Shown here: positions 14,378-24,100 of the stretch, piece after piece
How the letters are laid out: the number at the start of each line of letters is the position of its first letter
How positions within the stretch are numbered: position 1 is the first letter of the stretch
NCBI GenBank assembly: GCA_964617765.1
Contig: CAZTZY010000042.1
Span: 1 to 25,014 of the forward strand
From: CAZTZY01 sp964617765
GTDB lineage: Bacteria > Pseudomonadota > Gammaproteobacteria > Pseudomonadales > DT-91
Length of the DNA: 25,014 nt
Direction of reading: 5' to 3'
Notes under the pieces: model-generated
Databases searched by the model: none
Seen by the model: only the letters and a program-made list of their open reading frames with translations
Told to the model about the DNA's origin: nothing
Program-made: the position numbers and the translations under genes

Positions 14378-16147
14378 ATGGCAACGATTAAAACTCCACA
14401 GCGTGTATTAGAACTTCGACAGGTTATTAACGATCTTTTAGAAGATAAAATGATCAGTGAAGAAACCTATGATCGGGTTAATAAAATGCCCAGGGCCAAG
14501 GAAGATTATGATAAACACCCTCTGGTTTATCTGGCAGACCTGAGTTTGCGGGATGAGCGCCGGCCAACCAAGTTACTTGATGCGGAAACGTTAACACGAT
14601 GGATGGCCGAAAAAGCCGGCTTGCCTTACTTTACGATTGACCCTTTAAAGATTCGGGCAGCATCAGTGGCTGGTATCATGTCTTACGCATTTGCCCAAAA
14701 GCATAAAATCCTGGCGGTGAATGTTGCCGATGATTTGGTGACTGTCGCAGTATCACAACCCTATATGACAGGCTGGGTCGATAATATTTCTCATGTTGCC
14801 AATCGTCCCGTTGAAAGGGTGATGGCTTATCCGGGTGATATAGATCGTTTTACCATTGAGTTTTACACTTTAGTGAAGTCGGTAGTGGGTGCCTCCAGGG
14901 ATCAGGCATTTGCGGTTAGCAATATTGAGGCTTTTCTTGAGTTGGGTGAAGTCAAGGATGGTGACGCTAACGATTCACATGTTGTTACGGTTGTGGATTG
15001 GCTGTTTCAGTATGCTTTTGACCAGCGCGCCAGTGATATACATATAGAGCCACGTAAAACAACAGGTTATGTACGATTTCGTATTGATGGTGTATTACAT
15101 CGTGTTTATGAAATGCCAATTCAGGTTATTGTGGCAATTATTAGCCGTATCAAGAATATGGGACGATTGAATATTGCTGAAAAACGGCGCCCGCAAGATG
15201 GCAGATTAAAAACCAAGACACCCACTGGGTTGGAAGTAGAGTTGCGCTTGTCGACAATGCCTACAGCATTTGGCGAAAAAATGGTGATGCGGATATTCGA
15301 TCCTGATGTCTTGTTAAAAACATTTGATCAGCTGGGTTTGGCGAGCCTGGATTATACCCGCTGGGCCGAAATGACATCTCGCCATGATGGAATTGTGTTA
15401 GTTACAGGCCCAACAGGTTCCGGCAAAACAACAACCTTATATTCGACATTGAAACAATTATCGACGCCAGATGTGAATGTGTGCTCCATTGAAGACCCTA
15501 TAGAAATGGTCGAGGACAGTTTTAACCAAATGCAGGTACATTCGGCGATAGGATTAAACTTTGCTGACGGTGTCAGGGCTTTATTGCGGCAAGACCCGGA
15601 TATTATCATGGTGGGTGAAATTCGTGATCAGGAAACGGCCGAAATGGCAGTGCAGGCAGCATTAACAGGACATTTGGTGATAACTACATTGCATACTAAC
15701 GATGCGCCTTCTGCGATAACCCGTTTAATAGAAATCGGGTTGCCTGCTTATTTAATCAAGGCAACATTGTTAGGGGTGATGGCCCAGCGTTTGGTGAGAA
15801 CGTTATGCCCCCTGTGTAAGGCCGAGGCTGAAGTTGACAGGGAGTTATGGGATGAGTTGGTAGCCCCCTGGAAATCTGAGCCACCCAAAAAAATCTTCAA
15901 GCCAGTAGGATGTCTTGAATGTCGTGGAACCGGTTATAAAGGTCGTCAAGGCATATACGAGATACTGCCGATGACTACCGCTGTTCAGCAATTTATAAAA
16001 ACGGATTGTGATTTGGCCGCCATGCGTAAGCAAGGCATGAAAGAGGGAATGAAAACACTTCGATTAAGTGGCGCGCAAAAAGTAGCATCAGGGATGACAA
16101 CCATTGAGGAAGTAATGCGCGTTGCTCCAATACCACATAACCAATAG
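14378..16147 (+). CDS. GspE/PilB-family secretion or pilus assembly ATPase
   Basis: Hexameric motor ATPase of the type II secretion / type IV pilus class, acting at the inner membrane. The 589 residues contain an N-terminal MshEN-like region (about 1-170), a central linker, and the ATPase core: Walker A GPTGSGKT at 344-351, Asp-box SIEDPIEM, Walker B with IIMVGEIRDQETAEMAVQAALTG, and the His-box TTLHTNDAPSA. Four Cys in CPLC (477-480) and CLEC (512-515) form the zinc-binding motif of the GspE/PilB group, absent from PilT retraction motors. No pilin, PilC/GspF or secretin gene is adjacent; glnE follows after 8 bases. It may drive a pilus using the pilin at 9140 or a secretion system elsewhere, and sequence alone does not separate these. 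Confidence 0.93.
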   Translation: MATIKTPQRVLELRQVINDLLEDKMISEETYDRVNKMPRAKEDYDKHPLVYLADLSLRDERRPTKLLDAETLTRWMAEKAGLPYFTIDPLKIRAASVAGIMSYAFAQKHKILAVNVADDLVTVAVSQPYMTGWVDNISHVANRPVERVMAYPGDIDRFTIEFYTLVKSVVGASRDQAFAVSNIEAFLELGEVKDGDANDSHVVTVVDWLFQYAFDQRASDIHIEPRKTTGYVRFRIDGVLHRVYEMPIQVIVAIISRIKNMGRLNIAEKRRPQDGRLKTKTPTGLEVELRLSTMPTAFGEKMVMRIFDPDVLLKTFDQLGLASLDYTRWAEMTSRHDGIVLVTGPTGSGKTTTLYSTLKQLSTPDVNVCSIEDPIEMVEDSFNQMQVHSAIGLNFADGVRALLRQDPDIIMVGEIRDQETAEMAVQAALTGHLVITTLHTNDAPSAITRLIEIGLPAYLIKATLLGVMAQRLVRTLCPLCKAEAEVDRELWDELVAPWKSEPPKKIFKPVGCLECRGTGYKGRQGIYEILPMTTAVQQFIKTDCDLAAMRKQGMKEGMKTLRLSGAQKVASGMTTIEEVMRVAPIPHNQ

Positions 16148-16155
16148 AAAGTACT

Positions 16156-19059
16156 ATGAGACAGCACAGTGTAGTAATGCCAGATACCTTGACGAAGGTG
16201 GCGAGTGATTTTTTTGTTCGTTTTATATTGGCGTTGAATGAAGATCAAAAGCAAAAATATGATGTACTTTTTTCCGATGAGAAACTATTGTCGGATACCC
16301 GGAAAGTAGTCGCAGTTAGCCGCTATCTTGAACAGCTTTGGTTAGCCAATCCCGAATTGCTGATCAACCTTTTGCAAGATCCGGTCACTTATCAGGATGT
16401 CGAAGAATCCAGCTTTCAACAAAGGCTATCTGCCATTCATTGCGATAATGAAGAGGCGTTAGAAAAGCTCTTGCGTGAATATCGCCAGCAACAAATGTCG
16501 CGCTTTATATTTCGGGATATTCACCGTTTGTGCACAACACAGCAGTTGATTAAAGAACTTTCATGGTTTGCTGATGCTTGTATTCAAAAGTCAGTTGACT
16601 GGAATTATAACGATTTAACCGAAAAACACGGGTTTCCTGTTGCGGAAACCGATGGTTCCATACAGTCATTTGTTGTGCTCGGTATGGGTAAGTTGGGCGC
16701 TCATGAACTTAACCTGTCTTCTGATATTGATTTGATCTTTGCGTATCCGGAAGCAGGAGTTACCAACGGTAAAAAATCCATTGATAACCAGGCTTTTTTT
16801 CTGAAACTGGGCCAGCGCGTGGTAAAAAATCTCGATAAGGTCACCTTTGAGGGTTTTGTATTTCGTGTGGATATGCGTTTGCGTCCTTATGGTCAAAGTG
16901 GCGCGCTGGTATTGAATTTTGATGCCATGGAGCTGTATTACGAAGAGCAAGGTCGTGAGTGGGAACGTTATGCCATGATCAAGGCGCGTTGTGTGGCAGG
17001 ATCGCAAGAGGCCGGTGCACAACTGCTTAAGCGGCTAAGGCCTTTCGTTTATCGTAAATACACTGATTTTTCCGCGATCCAGGCCCTGCGAGATATGAAG
17101 GAATTAATCAATCGCGAAGTGCGGCGCCTCGGCAAGCAGGATGATGTGAAACTCGGTGCCGGTGGTATTCGTGAAATTGAATTTATTGCGCAATCCTACC
17201 AGATTATCTATGGTGGTCGAGATGAAGAACTGCAAGAGCGCAGCGTATTACAAATTCTGCCCTATCTTGGTTTGCGCGGTTTATTGCCGCAGGGCGCAGC
17301 AAAATCCTTACTGGAATCCTATCTCTATTTGCGTAATGTCGAACACATTATCCAGGCGCTGGATGATGAACAAACGCAGCGCTTGCCTATCGATGATAAT
17401 AAACAATTACGTATGGCGTTTGGATTAGGTTATCAAAGCTGGAATGATTTTCTGGTTGATCTCGAGTATCATCGAAAATCAGTTCGACTTTATTTTTCCG
17501 AAGTTATCGCTGATGATACAACTGAACAAAAAGAAGACCGCGAACAATGGCGTGATATCTGGCTTGATGCTGATGAGCTGGTCATTGATTTGCGTTTGAA
17601 AGAACAGGGTTTTACCTCTGAAGAAGTCAACAAACTGCTGGAATTTAAAAAGCAATCCAAACTCGAACAACTTGCACCCATTTCGTTAGAGCGCCTGAAT
17701 AACTTTATGCCGATTTTATTACAGCGTTTTGCCCTTGTTGCCGAACGCGGTGATGCCATGAGTGCCTTGCTGAATTTTGTTGAGGCTGTGTTGAGGCGAA
17801 CTTCGTATTTGGTGTTGTTTATTGAAAATCCCAAAGCGATAGAGCGCTTGATAGTGGTGGCCAAGGCCAGTCAGTGGATTATGCAGCAGTTGGTGCAGCA
17901 TCCTGTATTGCTGGATGAATTGATCACCGCAGAAGGCTTGGGTCGCGTGCCTGAAGACAAGGAATTGAGGGAATTACTGCGTCAACAAAGTCTGCGCCTG
18001 AATATTGATGATGTAGAAGGCCATATGGATATGCTGCGTTATTTTCGTTTGGCACACCAATTACATATTATTGCCGCTGAGGCGAGTGGTAAATTGCCGT
18101 TAATGAAAGTCAGTGATTATCTCAGTTTTCTTGCTGATGCAGTTTTGAATTATGTGCTGGAATTATCATGGCTGCAGCTGGTAGAAAAGCACGGATATCC
18201 TTCAAATAATGGCGAGCCCGCTAGTAAGGCGGATTTTGCCATTATCGCTTACGGAAAATTAGGTGGGCTGGAATTAAGCCACAGTTCTGATCTTGATCTG
18301 GTCTTTTTATATGAGACAGATGAAAATGGTTATACTGATGGTGAAAAATCTGTAGATAATCGCGTGTTCTTTACCCGTTTAGGTCAGCGTATTATTCACG
18401 TGCTTACTACATTGACTACGCTAGGCCGATTATATGAAGTAGATATGCGCTTGCGTCCATCTGGTGCCAAAGGGTTGCTGGTCTCTACCGTTCCTGCGTT
18501 TGAAAAATATCAGCAGGAAGAAGCCTGGACCTGGGAGCACCAAGCCCTGGTGCGTGCCCGGCCGATTGCGGGTTCGCCTTTATTGATCGAGAAATTCCAG
18601 GAAATCCGCCAGAAAACCCTTAATAAACAGAGGGATATTGAGCATTTACGCCAGGAAGTGGTCGAGATGCGCAATAAAATGGCCGACAATTTAACACCAG
18701 CCAACGCCAAAGGCGAAAACGCCACGGTTTTTCATTTAAAACACAGCCGTGGCGGGATTGTGGATATTGAATTTATGGTACAATTTTCGGTCTTGGCCTG
18801 GGGCTATAAAAGTGCCGATATTACCCGCTATACCGATAATATCCGCATTCTCGAAGCACTGGCCAAACACGGATTGTTGAGCGCAGAAGATGCACAAACG
18901 TTAATGGATGCTTATCGGGCCTATCGCTCCGAAGGCCATAAACTGGCATTATTGCAGGCCAAGAGTGAAGTACCCGCAACACTATTTACCGAAGAGCGGG
19001 CAGCAGTACAGCGGATATGGGCAAAATTGCTTGCCCCTAACATTGAAAACCTAAATTAA
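16156..19059 (+). CDS. glnE: bifunctional glutamine synthetase adenylyltransferase / adenylyl-removing enzyme
   Basis: Regulates glutamine synthetase by adding AMP to, or phosphorolytically removing AMP from, a Tyr of each subunit, in response to PII and glutamine. 967 residues, slightly longer than the E. coli protein. Both nucleotidyltransferase domains are intact. The N-terminal deadenylylase domain has GMGKLG (176-181) and LSSDIDLIF with Asp190 and Asp192. The C-terminal adenylyltransferase domain has YGKLGGLELSHSSDLDLVF with Asp712 and Asp714. The paired RLRPYGQSG and RLRPSGAKG motifs follow their domains. It starts 8 bases after the ATPase gene and ends 58 bases before ilvE. glnE directly upstream of ilvE matches pseudomonad order. 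Confidence 0.97.
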   Translation: MRQHSVVMPDTLTKVASDFFVRFILALNEDQKQKYDVLFSDEKLLSDTRKVVAVSRYLEQLWLANPELLINLLQDPVTYQDVEESSFQQRLSAIHCDNEEALEKLLREYRQQQMSRFIFRDIHRLCTTQQLIKELSWFADACIQKSVDWNYNDLTEKHGFPVAETDGSIQSFVVLGMGKLGAHELNLSSDIDLIFAYPEAGVTNGKKSIDNQAFFLKLGQRVVKNLDKVTFEGFVFRVDMRLRPYGQSGALVLNFDAMELYYEEQGREWERYAMIKARCVAGSQEAGAQLLKRLRPFVYRKYTDFSAIQALRDMKELINREVRRLGKQDDVKLGAGGIREIEFIAQSYQIIYGGRDEELQERSVLQILPYLGLRGLLPQGAAKSLLESYLYLRNVEHIIQALDDEQTQRLPIDDNKQLRMAFGLGYQSWNDFLVDLEYHRKSVRLYFSEVIADDTTEQKEDREQWRDIWLDADELVIDLRLKEQGFTSEEVNKLLEFKKQSKLEQLAPISLERLNNFMPILLQRFALVAERGDAMSALLNFVEAVLRRTSYLVLFIENPKAIERLIVVAKASQWIMQQLVQHPVLLDELITAEGLGRVPEDKELRELLRQQSLRLNIDDVEGHMDMLRYFRLAHQLHIIAAEASGKLPLMKVSDYLSFLADAVLNYVLELSWLQLVEKHGYPSNNGEPASKADFAIIAYGKLGGLELSHSSDLDLVFLYETDENGYTDGEKSVDNRVFFTRLGQRIIHVLTTLTTLGRLYEVDMRLRPSGAKGLLVSTVPAFEKYQQEEAWTWEHQALVRARPIAGSPLLIEKFQEIRQKTLNKQRDIEHLRQEVVEMRNKMADNLTPANAKGENATVFHLKHSRGGIVDIEFMVQFSVLAWGYKSADITRYTDNIRILEALAKHGLLSAEDAQTLMDAYRAYRSEGHKLALLQAKSEVPATLFTEERAAVQRIWAKLLAPNIENLN

Positions 19060-19117
19060 ATACCTGAGGAGCTTCTGAAAAGAGGTTCCCCTAAATTTCC
19101 TGGCAGGAGAAAACAAC

Positions 19118-20044
19118 ATGTCGATGGCTGATCGTGAAGGCGTAATCTGGTTTGATGGCGAATTAGTACCGTGGAAAGACGCCAAGGTTCACGTCCTTAC
19201 CCATACCCTGCATTATGGACTGGGTGTATTTGAAGGTGTGCGTGCCTACAATACCGAATCACAAGGCACCAGTATTTTCCGTTTACAGGAACATACCGAT
19301 CGCCTGTTCCGTTCTGCACACATTTTGCAAATGGAGATGCCCTTCGACAAAAAAACCATCAGCGAAGCACAACGTACCGTGGTGCGTGAAAATGGCCTCG
19401 AAGAAGCCTACCTGCGCCCCATGTGTTTTTACGGTTCAGAAGGTATGGGCTTGCGTGCTGACAACCTGAAAACCCACGTTATCGTTGCCGCCTGGCACTG
19501 GCCATCGTATATGAGCCCGGAAGCGCGTGATCGCGGCATCAAGGTTCGCACTTCATCGTATACGCGTCACCATGTGAATATCTCCATGTGTAAAGCCAAG
19601 GCTAACGGTAACTACATCAACTCCATGCTGGCCTTGAAAGAAGCCCTGAATGGTGGTGCCGAAGAAGCCCTGTTGTTAGATAACGAAGGCTATGTTGCTG
19701 AAGGCAGTGGCGAGAACATCTTCATCATCCGTGATGGCAAAATGTACACGCCTGAACTCACTTCCTGCCTTGATGGCATTACGCGTAATACCATCTTCCA
19801 TTTTGCCAAAGAGTTAGGGCTTGAACTGGAAGAAAAACGCATTACCCGTGATGAAGTGTATATTGCCGATGAAGCGTTTTTTACCGGTACTGCGGCAGAA
19901 GTGTTGCCTATCCGTGAACTGGATGCACGTACTATTGGCGAAGGCAAACGTGGCCCGATTACCACCAAGCTGCAAGCCATGTATTTTGACCAGGTAAAAG
20001 GCAGGCGTAAAGAGAATCCGCAATGGCAAACGCCGGTTAAATAA
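19118..20044 (+). CDS. ilvE: branched-chain amino acid aminotransferase
   Basis: PLP enzyme (fold type IV) that interconverts the branched-chain 2-keto acids and Val, Leu and Ile with glutamate/2-oxoglutarate, the last step of their synthesis. 308 residues, the usual length. Seen: HTLHYGLGVFEGVRAY at 29-44, the PLP Lys, most likely Lys161, in KANGNYINSMLALKEA, the EGSGENIFI segment, and DGITRNTI. A strong ribosome site AGGAGA sits 8-10 bases before the ATG at 19118; a second in-frame ATG two codons later (19124) is also possible. A clear intrinsic terminator follows 26 bases after the stop. In pseudomonads LPS core genes follow ilvE, but here they are replaced by the TetR and glycosidase region. 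Confidence 0.97.
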   Translation: MSMADREGVIWFDGELVPWKDAKVHVLTHTLHYGLGVFEGVRAYNTESQGTSIFRLQEHTDRLFRSAHILQMEMPFDKKTISEAQRTVVRENGLEEAYLRPMCFYGSEGMGLRADNLKTHVIVAAWHWPSYMSPEARDRGIKVRTSSYTRHHVNISMCKAKANGNYINSMLALKEALNGGAEEALLLDNEGYVAEGSGENIFIIRDGKMYTPELTSCLDGITRNTIFHFAKELGLELEEKRITRDEVYIADEAFFTGTAAEVLPIRELDARTIGEGKRGPITTKLQAMYFDQVKGRRKENPQWQTPVK

Positions 20045-20070
20045 GACTGTTCGGCAATATTAAAAAAAGA

Positions 20071-20093
20071 AAAGCGCCGAAAGGCGCTTTTTT
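20071..20093 (+). terminator. intrinsic terminator after ilvE
   Basis: AAAGCGCC, tetraloop GAAA, GGCGCTTT, then further T residues: an 8-bp perfect stem with a stable GNRA loop and a T-tract. The stem is preceded by an A-rich stretch, so it could also work for leftward transcription arriving from the TetR side. Confidence 0.9.
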
Positions 20094-20110
20094 ATGTCTG
20101 CTCTATCAGG

Positions 20111-20285
20111 TTATTGCTCTGGCGCATTCAGAATCGGCAGAACCAAGAAACCGTCATAATGAACAATGAAAATCAATGCCATTCGTTTGAGTCTGCACGA
20201 AAGAACAATTTTTCCCAATAAATAGAATAAGTCTTTTCTGCCATTATAAATAATTAGCTCTGTATCCAGATCTAACGCAGGAGGG
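20111..20285 (-). other. unassigned open frame without a good start (possible gene remnant)
   Basis: In the 192 bases between the ilvE terminator and the TetR stop, one minus-strand frame is open for about 58 codons, up to a TAA at 20113-20111. It reads protein-like at its end (KRMALIFIVHYDGFLVLPIL, then a short tail to the stop). It has no credible start: a TGA closes it inside the end of the TetR gene, and the only ATG in frame leaves 23 codons. It may be the eroded 3' end of a gene or chance. I do not recognise a family. Otherwise this gap looks empty. Confidence 0.2.
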
Positions 20286-20846
20286 CTAGGGCTTCAGTGC
20301 GGGTAATACAAATTGCCTTAAAAAATGACGCAGGTCTTCTTCATTTTTTGGGAGCTGAACAAAACTGAATACCAACCTGCCAATCCACTCGAGTAAAAGT
20401 TCGGGTTGTATATCGGATCTAACTTCTCCCCTCAATACTGCTTTTTCAAAGGGTTTGGCAATGATGTGTTTCCAGTTTTCAAGCAGTAATCTGGATGAGA
20501 AATAAAATTTTCCTTGCTGCAAGGCTTTTGACTTGCCATACAATATTTCACGGCCAGGCGCTTTGGGGCCATTGATGGCCAGGTAGACAATATAATCCTC
20601 AAGAAGCTGGAAAAAATCATCAGAAAGCTGGCTCAAGTCAGCGGACATTTTCTCCAGGAAAATCAGGGCATGTTCGTCAAACAGCGTCTGTATCAGTTCT
20701 TTTTTACTGGCAAAATATCGATAAATTGTTCTGCGGCTAATATTCGCATCCTTCGAAATATCTTCAAAAGTGACATTATCAACGCTATGCGTGGTGTAGA
20801 GTTTTCGGGCGGTATTAATAATGCGCTGACGAACCTCTGCTTGCAT
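20286..20846 (-). CDS. TetR/AcrR-family transcriptional regulator
   Basis: Ligand-responsive dimeric repressor of about 186 residues. The N-terminal helix-turn-helix is clear: RQRIINTARKLY, then NVTFEDISKDANISRRTIYRYFASKKELIQTLF, the TetR signature. The C-terminal ligand/dimer domain is not specific enough to predict an effector. I used the ATG at 20846, which puts the HTH at the very N-terminus as usual. The frame stays open to TTG codons at 20891 and 20933, giving up to 215 residues, and no start has a good ribosome site. It is divergent from the large glycosidase/DUF3604 gene, with 337 bases between the chosen starts. By position it is the best candidate regulator of that gene and of itself. 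Confidence 0.88.
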   Translation of the reverse strand: MQAEVRQRIINTARKLYTTHSVDNVTFEDISKDANISRRTIYRYFASKKELIQTLFDEHALIFLEKMSADLSQLSDDFFQLLEDYIVYLAINGPKAPGREILYGKSKALQQGKFYFSSRLLLENWKHIIAKPFEKAVLRGEVRSDIQPELLLEWIGRLVFSFVQLPKNEEDLRHFLRQFVLPALKP

Positions 20847-20946
20847 TTCCTGGCGAGGGGAGGTTTGTTCTTTTTTGAGTGGCGTAGTCAAGATGCTATG
20901 AATAACCAGAGTTTTGTTGAATAAATTCGGCAAATTATGCCATAGG

Positions 20947-20967
20947 TTTAACCAAAAAAGGGTTAAA
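20947..20967. promoter_or_regulatory. candidate operator: TTTAACC / GGTTAAA dyad
   Basis: TTTAACC (20947-20953) and GGTTAAA (20961-20967) form a perfect 7-bp inverted repeat with a 7-base spacer. The centre-to-centre spacing and size suit a TetR-family dimer. It lies just upstream of the TetR gene, in the divergent control region. Assignment to this regulator is inference. Confidence 0.4.
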
Positions 20968-21103
20968 TTTTCACCAGGATAGACAAGAATCCTTAATTTC
21001 GTTTTTGCCTAATCAGGCTTTGAGCAATCATAAAATACTTTAATTTCAATAACTTAAAAAATAGTTGAAATTGTAATGTTTTTTTGTTGGCACTAAATAA
21101 TAA

Positions 21104-21141
21104 TTTGTGACATATTTAATGACACAAAAATAATATTTGTG
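21104..21141. promoter_or_regulatory. cluster of TTTGTG half-sites upstream of the glycosidase gene
   Basis: TTTGTG at 21104-21109 is matched by inverted CACAAA at 21123-21128, giving an imperfect 25-bp palindrome whose arms TTTGTGACAT and ATGACACAAA pair at 8 of 10 positions. A third, direct TTTGTG follows at 21136-21141. The cluster ends 43 bases before the ATG, where a repressor or activator would act. The spacing does not fit the standard CRP site. Confidence 0.35.
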
Positions 21142-21183
21142 CCTTAGCTCGATGCGGCTCCAGGTCATGAGAGGTCAGAAAAC

Positions 21184-24100
21184 ATGAACAGAAAATTAGC
21201 GATTACCCTCGTTTTATTCATTATGAGCAGTTTTATGCCGCAGGCCTGGGCGAAAGTAACTACCCAGGGCAAAGACTTTATTGATGCCAAAGGCGCAAAA
21301 GTCATTTTCAGGGGATATAACCTGCAAAGTAAGGTGCCGCCATTCCAGACCGTGATGTCGGCGGCTGATCTTGAGCCATTAGAGCGTGTAGGTACAAACC
21401 TCTTGCGATTTAATTTCGTGTGGGAAGCTGCCGAGCCTATGCAGGGTTTCTATGATGAAGGTTATTTTGAATATTACGACAGGGTGATTAATTGGGCAGC
21501 GGATCAGGGCATGTATGTAATTATCGATTTTCACAATAATGCATTTTCGCGTTATGCCGCTGATGGCTGTGGTAGCGGATTTCCACAATGGGCTATTTCA
21601 CAGGACAACCCTATTCACCAGCCTAAAGCACAAGGCGAATGCACATTTTCACTGGCGATGATGGAGGCGATGTTAACGCCGGAGAATTATAAAAACTGGG
21701 AAGATTTCATGGCCAATCGTTATGGTGTCAGGGATCGCTTTTTTGAACTGACCACCCGCCTTGCCGTGAAATACAAGAATAACCCGGCGGTGATTGGATT
21801 TGACCTAAATGAGCCGATGGTGTTTTTACCGTTTCTGAATTATGACAGTGACCTGGTAGGTTATTTCTACAATACATGGCACAGCCATATTGATTCTGTT
21901 AGTTCTGTAGAGGATTTGACAGCTTATAATCCTGCATTGAACCTGGCAAAAAACAAACCGGTAGTCGTTTCTTCTGTAGAAGATCCAGTGAATTCTGTAG
22001 GAGGTAATGCAGTGGATGGAAATTTCTCATCGCGTTGGTCATCGTTATACACTGACGCGCAATGGTTAACCGTTGATTTGGGTGATAAATATTCAGTAAA
22101 ACGTGTGAAGATAACCTGGGAAGCAGCATACGGTAAAAATTATACAATCATGGGTTCTATTGATGGAACCAATTGGTATACCTTAAAAACCATTACAGGT
22201 AATACGGTTTTATCCAATGACCTAACAGGTATTTCTGGAACAGCCCGTTACATCCGTATGAATGGTACGTTAAGAGGAACTGTTTATGGTTATTCTATTT
22301 ATGAAATGGAAGTATACGGTGCACCTGTTCAATCACCTTATATAACCTTTTTTGGGGATAACCCGTTTCAGTTTATCACCGTTAACAAGCCGCCAGAATT
22401 ATCTCTGCCAGCAACGGGTATGGTAGGGCTGGATGCACATTTTTATGAAGTGGGTTCACATTCTTTTGGTGTGCCGTTATTGAGTACAGACCCGAATATT
22501 GATGCCATTGTTGCTACACGAAATGGTTATGATATTCCCGTACTGGTAGGCGAATATGGCGTTAATCTTAAAAACGGTGAAAAGGATGTATTCCAGTATC
22601 AGATGGATACAGTGTTAAGGCGTTTCGACAAAGAATTACTGTCATCGGCACGCTGGGATTATTCCCCACAATGGACAGTGGATAAGAAAGACCATTATCA
22701 TGATGAAGATTTCAGTTGTTTTGATGATACCCGCAGAATTCGCAATAGTTGCAGGCCGCGTGCCAATGTCCAGGTTCTAACAGGTGAGCTCTATTTTAAT
22801 AATATCGAACACAGGGGGGAAACCAGTAACTTTAATCCACTGTTGCCGATGTTAAGTAAATATAACCAATATAAGAGAACCAAAATCGACCTTTCGTGGG
22901 AGCATGTGCCGGCACAAGGTGAGACAAAAATCTTTGCTTCGAGAGAAGTGATATTTGAAGGTAATGGGATTGATATCAATACCTATGGCAGTGATTTGTC
23001 GTGTGCTTATGATAATGCTGAAAAATATATTGTTTGCTCATCACCAACACCGGGTAAAAAACATGTCACCATCACCGAGTTAGGCAACTTTGGTTTCCCA
23101 TCACTTCCCGGGTTAGGTGCAGTGAATGAATGGTTTTGTCTATTTTTAATGGCAATAGGGATTTTAAGAAGTAATTTTAAGGAGAGGTTAAACAGCCTTG
23201 CCCGAATCCCTAAAAAAAAACATCTGTTTATTCCAATGTCCGGATTAATGACAGCATGTTTGCCTGATTTTAGTGGTGTAGAAGTTAATCAACCGGCAAA
23301 TGTTTATATACAGTATCCTGTCTATGAAATATACCAGAGCCCAATTCCAGCTGGACGTCGCTTGGCATATACAGAGCACAGGGAACCGTGCGCTGTATAT
23401 AATCCGTTAAAAGATCCATTTTTTGGTGATACCCATATTCATACCGATAAATCACTGGATGCAAGTATCCAGGATACTCGCATAAGTCCTTACCAGGCCT
23501 ATGAATTTGCGCAAGGCAAACGTATGGGCATACAGCCATGGTTAACTGATACAGTTTCCGCAAGAAGTATGCAAATTGGTAGGCCGCTGGATTTTGCCAT
23601 GGTGTCTGATCATGCCGCTTTCTTCGGCGAAATGGCAATTTGTAGTGACCCGAGCATAGATAAACTGGGTTATTACGGCTTTACATGTTCTGCATTTCGG
23701 GCGAGCCCCAAAGCCAATTTTATCCCCTGGAATTTAAAATATTATGCCTCGCAGGAACCGCAAGACAAGCCACTTGACCGATTCAATTTCTGTGGTCCGA
23801 ATGGCGAAGATTGTTTAAAAGCGGCAATTCCGGTGTGGCAAGAAGAACAGAATGCTGCGAATTCAGCTTATGATAAAAGCAGCAATTGTAATTTCACTGC
23901 ATTTATTGGCTATGAGCATTCAGGTAGCCCGCAAGCAGAAAATATACACAGGAACGTGTTGTTTAAAAATCGTAATGTACCATTACAACCCATGGAATAT
24001 ACCGACTACTCAAAACCTGAAAACTTATGGAAAGGGTTGGATAAAGAATGTACCGGTGCCATCGGTTGTGAAGTATTAACTATTCCTCATAACTCGAATG

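Noticed and set aside
17490..17864. 124-codon open frame opposite glnE
   Set aside because: Shadow of the glnE coding frame; Ser-rich composition without motifs.
21065..21125. sigma-54 site around TTGGCAC at about 21087-21093
   Set aside because: The first element matches, but no GC lies at the required distance.
21104..21128. CRP site before the glycosidase gene
   Set aside because: The half-sites resemble TGTGA/TCACA, but the spacing between the arms is too long and the right arm reads TGACACA.
23285..23638. 117-codon minus-strand frame inside the DUF3604 region
   Set aside because: It lies opposite the conserved HIH and SDH motifs of DUF3604 and is a shadow frame.
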